Positions 6,244 to 9,125 of a stretch of 9,125 bases of DNA are shown one piece after another. Within the stretch, counting starts at the first letter, position 1, and each line of letters starts with the position of its first letter. A program made the translations under genes and the position numbers. Below the pieces are notes generated by a model. The model worked only from the letters and a program-made list of their open reading frames with translations, was not told the origin of the DNA and made no database searches. The stretch comes from Desulfurococcales archaeon (GTDB taxonomy: Archaea > Thermoproteota > Thermoprotei_A > Sulfolobales > WAQK01), in NCBI GenBank assembly GCA_027016915.1, contig JALURJ010000254.1, forward strand, positions 1 through 9,125, written 5' to 3'.

Positions 6244-7056
6244 TCAGCTCCGGCGAGGCGTTAGCCTGAACTCGCAGAAGTCTCCGCCAAATAAGACGCA
6301 GCTCTTCTCCTCCACGCTTACAGGCGTCCCGTATAGGGTGGAGAAGACGCCTGCAACTATCCCCCGCATAATATTTGATCCTCTGGGCTTGTGCCTGGCC
6401 TCTGCCAGCGCCAGGCACTCCATGTTTCCATGAATTCTGACAGTAATCTCGCCCCTCTTCTTTGATACCCGTGCACTGTCTGCCCAGCCTGTAGCCCTCA
6501 GCAGTCTCGAAAGTATAGCTTGAAGCGTTTCGGGCTCCAGCTCCGATGGGTTGGCCACTATGAGTTCGACCTGCCTGGCCAGGCACCTTCCGAAAAAGTA
6601 TCCAAGCCAGAATAGCAGGGTTGCCGCCAGCCCCTCCCCAAGCCTCTCCAGGTACCCTTCCCATATGGAGACGAGCGAATCCTTACAGATCATCACTGCA
6701 CGCATGTTGCCGAAGCTTAGAAGGTCGGACCTGGGCGCCACAAGGATGCCTCCCCACGGAACCGTGGTCTCGACCTTTAGAACGCCCTCCAGACCCCGGA
6801 GAGCGTTGAGAAGCATGCTTCGATCAAGATCCCCCGCTTCGACGACGTAGAACCCCCTATGGATCCTGGTGCCGCATGCAGTTGTGCTTTCAAGTATTCT
6901 GAAACCGGCCGACAATATACGGCGAGGCACCTCCGTGTAGAGAAGCTCGCCGTGTTCGCCACCGACCTCTACATATACGCCGATCACCTTCGCATCTCTG
7001 CCCACAACAACCAAGCGGGGTAGAAATCTGCAGTACTCCGTGCTACTCGCGTACAT
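6244..7056 (-). CDS. V4R-domain protein with an ACT-like N-terminal domain
   Basis: A 270-residue soluble protein. The N-terminal part (about 14-105), with LVVVGRDAKVIGVYVEV and a second half ending in GVLKVE, has the beta-alpha-beta layout of ACT-type regulatory domains; this is by pattern, not by search. The C-terminal part (about 120-266) fits the V4R (4-vinyl reductase, COG1719) domain: a helix near IWEGYLERLGEGLAATLLFWLG, then NMECLALAEARHKP, a G-rich helix, and the closing SVEEKSCVLFGGDFCEF. C214, C253 and C261 match the conserved metal-binding cysteines of this domain. V4R domains act as small-molecule or hydrocarbon binding modules, as in BchJ and XylR-type sensors. No DNA-binding domain is present, so it is probably a ligand-binding or adaptor protein. 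ATG 7056 follows a TATA box at 7083-7090. Confidence 0.78.
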   Translation of the reverse strand: MYASSTEYCRFLPRLVVVGRDAKVIGVYVEVGGEHGELLYTEVPRRILSAGFRILESTTACGTRIHRGFYVVEAGDLDRSMLLNALRGLEGVLKVETTVPWGGILVAPRSDLLSFGNMRAVMICKDSLVSIWEGYLERLGEGLAATLLFWLGYFFGRCLARQVELIVANPSELEPETLQAILSRLLRATGWADSARVSKKRGEITVRIHGNMECLALAEARHKPRGSNIMRGIVAGVFSTLYGTPVSVEEKSCVLFGGDFCEFRLTPRRS

Positions 7057-7082
7057 TACACTTACCTTATTTCCTGTGAAAA

Positions 7083-7090
7083 CATATAAA
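7083..7090 (-). promoter_or_regulatory. TATA box for the V4R-domain gene
   Basis: TTTATATG on the - strand is centred about 30 bases ahead of the ATG at 7056. The predicted start of transcription is within a few bases of the ATG, giving a very short leader. The rest of the gap (7091-7150) is AT-rich and holds no further clear signal. Confidence 0.55.
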
Positions 7091-7150
7091 TTTACAGCAT
7101 TTTTAACTTTACCATCAATAACTAAAACCGGGTCCCAAACATCTAGAACC

Positions 7151-8104
7151 CTACAGCATTAATAGGTCGGGGTCCTCCAGTCTAGCCCCCTCCAAGTCCG
7201 GCCTTACAACCTTCGCCGTGACGCGAAGCCCGTTCCTGCTAAAAGCGCGGGTAACAGCCTCGATCACGTTGATCACGGAGTCGGAGGAGACCAGGGCGAA
7301 GGTTGAGGGGCCAAGGCCGGTCACGTTGAAGCCGAAGGCTCCTGCCTCAAGGGCAGCATCCTTGGCATCCCAGTAGCCGGGGATCGTTGGGGCCACGCTC
7401 TCCTCTACAGGTCCACCCCTGTTAACGGCGTCCCCTATAAGGGACGGGTTCTTCTCGAAAACCCCTATGAGGAGCTCCGCCACTGCAGATGACTGGTCTA
7501 TACATGATCTGAGGCCGGGCCTCCTCCTCGCGATGATCTCGGCCAGGCCCTCGCGGTGCCCCAGCCTCTGGCCTGGATGTGGCGTAAAAACTATGACCCA
7601 GAGGTTGTCGGGCGGGGCTAGCGAGGCCATTCTGAGGGTCTTGGTGTTGAGTATGACCACCAAGCCTCCGAGGAGGCTGGCGGCAACCCCACTGTACTTC
7701 GGCAAGCCGCTAACGCTCATCTCGCCCTGCCCGGCTATCTCCACCAGCTCGGGGGCCCGTAGCTCGCTTCCGATCATCTTGTTGAGGGCATAGGTTGTAG
7801 CGGCGGCTGTGGCGTCCGAGGAGCCGAGTCCTATGCTTACCGGTATCCTCTTGTAGACCTTTATCCTGAGCCCTATTCTGAGCCCCGTCTTTTCGAGAAA
7901 GGCCTTGGCAGCACCGTAGGCGGTGTTCCTGGAGCCTCCTGGAACGTCGCCGTCCACCACTTCGACCCTTATCCCCCGCCTCTCCCTAACCTCTATGACT
8001 ACGAAGTCCCTGGCGTACTCTACGGCAAGGCCTCCGACCCCGTAGAGGCAGCCCAGCCCCGCTATGCTGGCCGGTGCGGAGGCAGCGAGTCTGCGTAGAA
8101 TCAC
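7151..8104 (-). CDS. thrB: GHMP-family kinase, probable homoserine kinase
   Basis: A 317-residue GHMP kinase. Motif 1 is ASAPASIAGLG (8-18), the phosphate-binding motif 2 is PVSIGLGSSDATAA (88-101), and motif 3 is VTGLGPSTFAL (261-271). The N-terminal strand order, the GE followed by SGL and a LLGG strand (125-147), and the IPGYWDAKDAALEAGAFG segment match homoserine kinase (ThrB), which phosphorylates homoserine with ATP in threonine synthesis. Two places differ from the usual ThrB pattern as I recall it: KYSGVAA stands where H-x-DNVAP is normal, and EESVAPTIPG lacks the Arg usually found before LIPG. The GTG start at 8104 is supported by GGTGG at 8114-8118, nine bases away. No threonine-pathway genes lie in the window. 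Another small-molecule alcohol kinase of the same fold is the alternative. Confidence 0.75.
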   Translation of the reverse strand: MILRRLAASAPASIAGLGCLYGVGGLAVEYARDFVVIEVRERRGIRVEVVDGDVPGGSRNTAYGAAKAFLEKTGLRIGLRIKVYKRIPVSIGLGSSDATAAATTYALNKMIGSELRAPELVEIAGQGEMSVSGLPKYSGVAASLLGGLVVILNTKTLRMASLAPPDNLWVIVFTPHPGQRLGHREGLAEIIARRRPGLRSCIDQSSAVAELLIGVFEKNPSLIGDAVNRGGPVEESVAPTIPGYWDAKDAALEAGAFGFNVTGLGPSTFALVSSDSVINVIEAVTRAFSRNGLRVTAKVVRPDLEGARLEDPDLLML

Positions 8105-8140
8105 TACGATCTGCCACCAGTCACAGGGAATTGGGTTTTG

Positions 8141-8151
8141 CTATATATAAA
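8141..8151 (-). promoter_or_regulatory. TATA box for the GHMP kinase gene
   Basis: TTTATATATAG on the - strand is a near-perfect archaeal TATA box. The predicted start of transcription near 8121 leaves a leader of about 17 bases that contains the GGTGG ribosome site. Confidence 0.7.
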
Positions 8152-8167
8152 TCAACACAGTGCGATA

Positions 8168-9001
8168 CTAGTAGGGTATGCCCGGCACAGGGACCCTGCG
8201 CAGGAACCTCTGGTAGTAGAAGGGCTTCGGGCCCGGGCCCTCCCACTTAACCAGGGCCTTGCCTCCCCTCAGCCTCCTCGGAGGGTAGAGCTTCCCCTGG
8301 CCCGTAACTCTCGTAAAGTTCATGGGGTCCTTTTCAAACTCCCTGACCTCGAACTCATATTCTATGGTTGGGTCGTAGTAAAGCTCGTATAGTATCTGCT
8401 TGGTGGATGTACACTCTGCGTACTCTATATAGTTGCTGACGAAGTCCCACTCGTAGGAGAGGGTATAGGTCATGGTTTCGCCTGGCTTTAGGGGGCGGTG
8501 GGGCATGATCACTATCTGCCTTATATACTGGAGGTCGTTGTAGATGATGTAGCGGAGGGGCCTCCTCTCAGGCTCCTGCATATATACTCTGAGCTTGAGG
8601 TTCTCTATGCTCCTCGAAGTATTCCCCTTAATCATGGTGCCAATGTAGTAGAGGTGGTGCCGACCCGTATTCCTAACAGTCATCGTCAAGCTGTACCTAG
8701 CGATCAGCGTGTCGTCGTTCACCCTCACCTGGACATGGGCCTTCTCCACAACCCTGTAATCTAGGGGTTTGGCAAGCTTATAGTATACCATCTTCCTGGT
8801 CTCAGGGATCTTCTCCAGCACGCCGCTTCTGGTGAGGACGGTTGCCTGCTTACCCACCTGCCACAAGCTGTACTTCTGTTTAAGCACCCTCTCCAGGTAT
8901 CTTCTTAGCTCCCTGAAAAGCAGGGCATACCCCATGATGCGTTCGACGCAGAGCATTTCGCATATAAGGTTCCTCGTCGCCGCTGCCACGCTATAGACCA
9001 A
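8168..9001 (-). CDS. Unrecognised protein: likely wHTH domain fused to a beta-rich domain
   Basis: Not recognised. The first 90 residues look like a winged helix: helices around YALLFRELRRYLERVL and VGKQATVLTRSGVLEKI, followed by a basic hairpin ending in MVYYKLAKP. Residues from about 92 on alternate in beta-strand fashion (ARYSLTMTVRNTG, KLRVYMQEPE, IRQIVIMPHRPLKPGETMTYTLSYEWDFV), resembling an immunoglobulin-like or beta-sandwich fold. There is no signal peptide or membrane helix, and Tyr is unusually frequent (26 of 282 over the longest version). A DNA-binding regulator with a novel sensing domain is the most likely reading. The frame is open to ATG 9016, but GGAGGGTGAT at 9006-9015 fits the ribosome very well for the TTG at 9001, so I prefer that start (277 residues). 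It is transcribed alone, upstream of the kinase. Confidence 0.7.
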   Translation of the reverse strand: MVYSVAAATRNLICEMLCVERIMGYALLFRELRRYLERVLKQKYSLWQVGKQATVLTRSGVLEKIPETRKMVYYKLAKPLDYRVVEKAHVQVRVNDDTLIARYSLTMTVRNTGRHHLYYIGTMIKGNTSRSIENLKLRVYMQEPERRPLRYIIYNDLQYIRQIVIMPHRPLKPGETMTYTLSYEWDFVSNYIEYAECTSTKQILYELYYDPTIEYEFEVREFEKDPMNFTRVTGQGKLYPPRRLRGGKALVKWEGPGPKPFYYQRFLRRVPVPGIPY

Positions 9002-9030
9002 TCCATCACCCTCCATTCTTTGTGATGCTA

Positions 9031-9036
9031 ATTATA
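9031..9036 (-). promoter_or_regulatory. TATA-like box for the wHTH/beta-domain gene
   Basis: TATAAT on the - strand lies 20-35 bases ahead of the candidate starts at 9016 and 9001. A weaker TAATATTATG sits further upstream near 9051-9060 and would suit the ATG at 9016. The remaining sequence to the window end is AT-rich, with a run of six T on the - strand at 9104-9109 that may end an upstream gene. Confidence 0.35.
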
Positions 9037-9125
9037 GCTTGTGGACATACTCATAATATTACCACTATTCATGTTTCGTGTTTAATACTTAGGCAAACCA
9101 GGTAAAAAATCACTCCTCTAGGGAC

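Noticed and set aside
7057..7150. AT-rich gap checked for small RNA or attachment site
   Set aside because: Only the V4R gene's TATA box is clear; no paired repeats, tRNA-like fold or box motifs are visible.
8229..8243. GGGCCCGGGCCC palindrome
   Set aside because: It lies inside a coding region and encodes a Gly/Pro stretch; GC-rich codon use explains it.
9110..9124. Possible tail of a - strand gene (codons reading SLEE then TGA) at the right edge
   Set aside because: Only four codons are visible. The T-run after it is suggestive of a gene end, but this is too little to call a gene.

Overview
This 9.1 kb window looks like a hyperthermophilic crenarchaeal chromosome, most like the Desulfurococcales (Aeropyrum-like). 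That placement is an inference from several things: GC-rich genes rich in AGG and ATA codons, many GTG and TTG starts, archaeal TATA boxes about 26 nt ahead of predicted transcription starts, leaderless or short-leader genes, very tight spacing, and the protein families present. I see no rRNA, tRNA, CRISPR array or insertion sequence.

Layout. Left end, + strand (1-1438): the tail of a winged-helix regulator; a secreted, Thr-rich protein with a C-terminal membrane anchor; and a small winged-helix protein with two membrane helices. The last two form an operon and may be a surface sensor with its membrane-bound regulator. Everything to the right is on the - strand. A metallo-beta-lactamase-fold hydrolase is followed by a radical SAM enzyme (2953 down to 1441). 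An ABC-2 exporter operon runs from 5678 down to 3036 as ATPase, permease, permease with overlapping or near-touching genes. Then come a small YjdJ-type GNAT protein (6201-5839), a V4R-domain protein with an ACT-like N-terminus (7056-6244), a GHMP kinase that looks like homoserine kinase (8104-7151), and an unrecognised protein that appears to join an N-terminal winged helix to a beta-rich domain (about 9001-8168).

Most transcription units have their own recognisable TATA box. The genes are mostly independent housekeeping and accessory genes rather than one pathway. Three systems carry function: the surface protein plus membrane wHTH pair, the exporter, and the hydrolase plus radical SAM pair. 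The least explained items are the wHTH/beta-domain protein, the membrane wHTH pair, the GHMP kinase with a changed substrate loop, and a hairpin-rich gap at 5755-5838 beside a TATA element that could be read in both directions.
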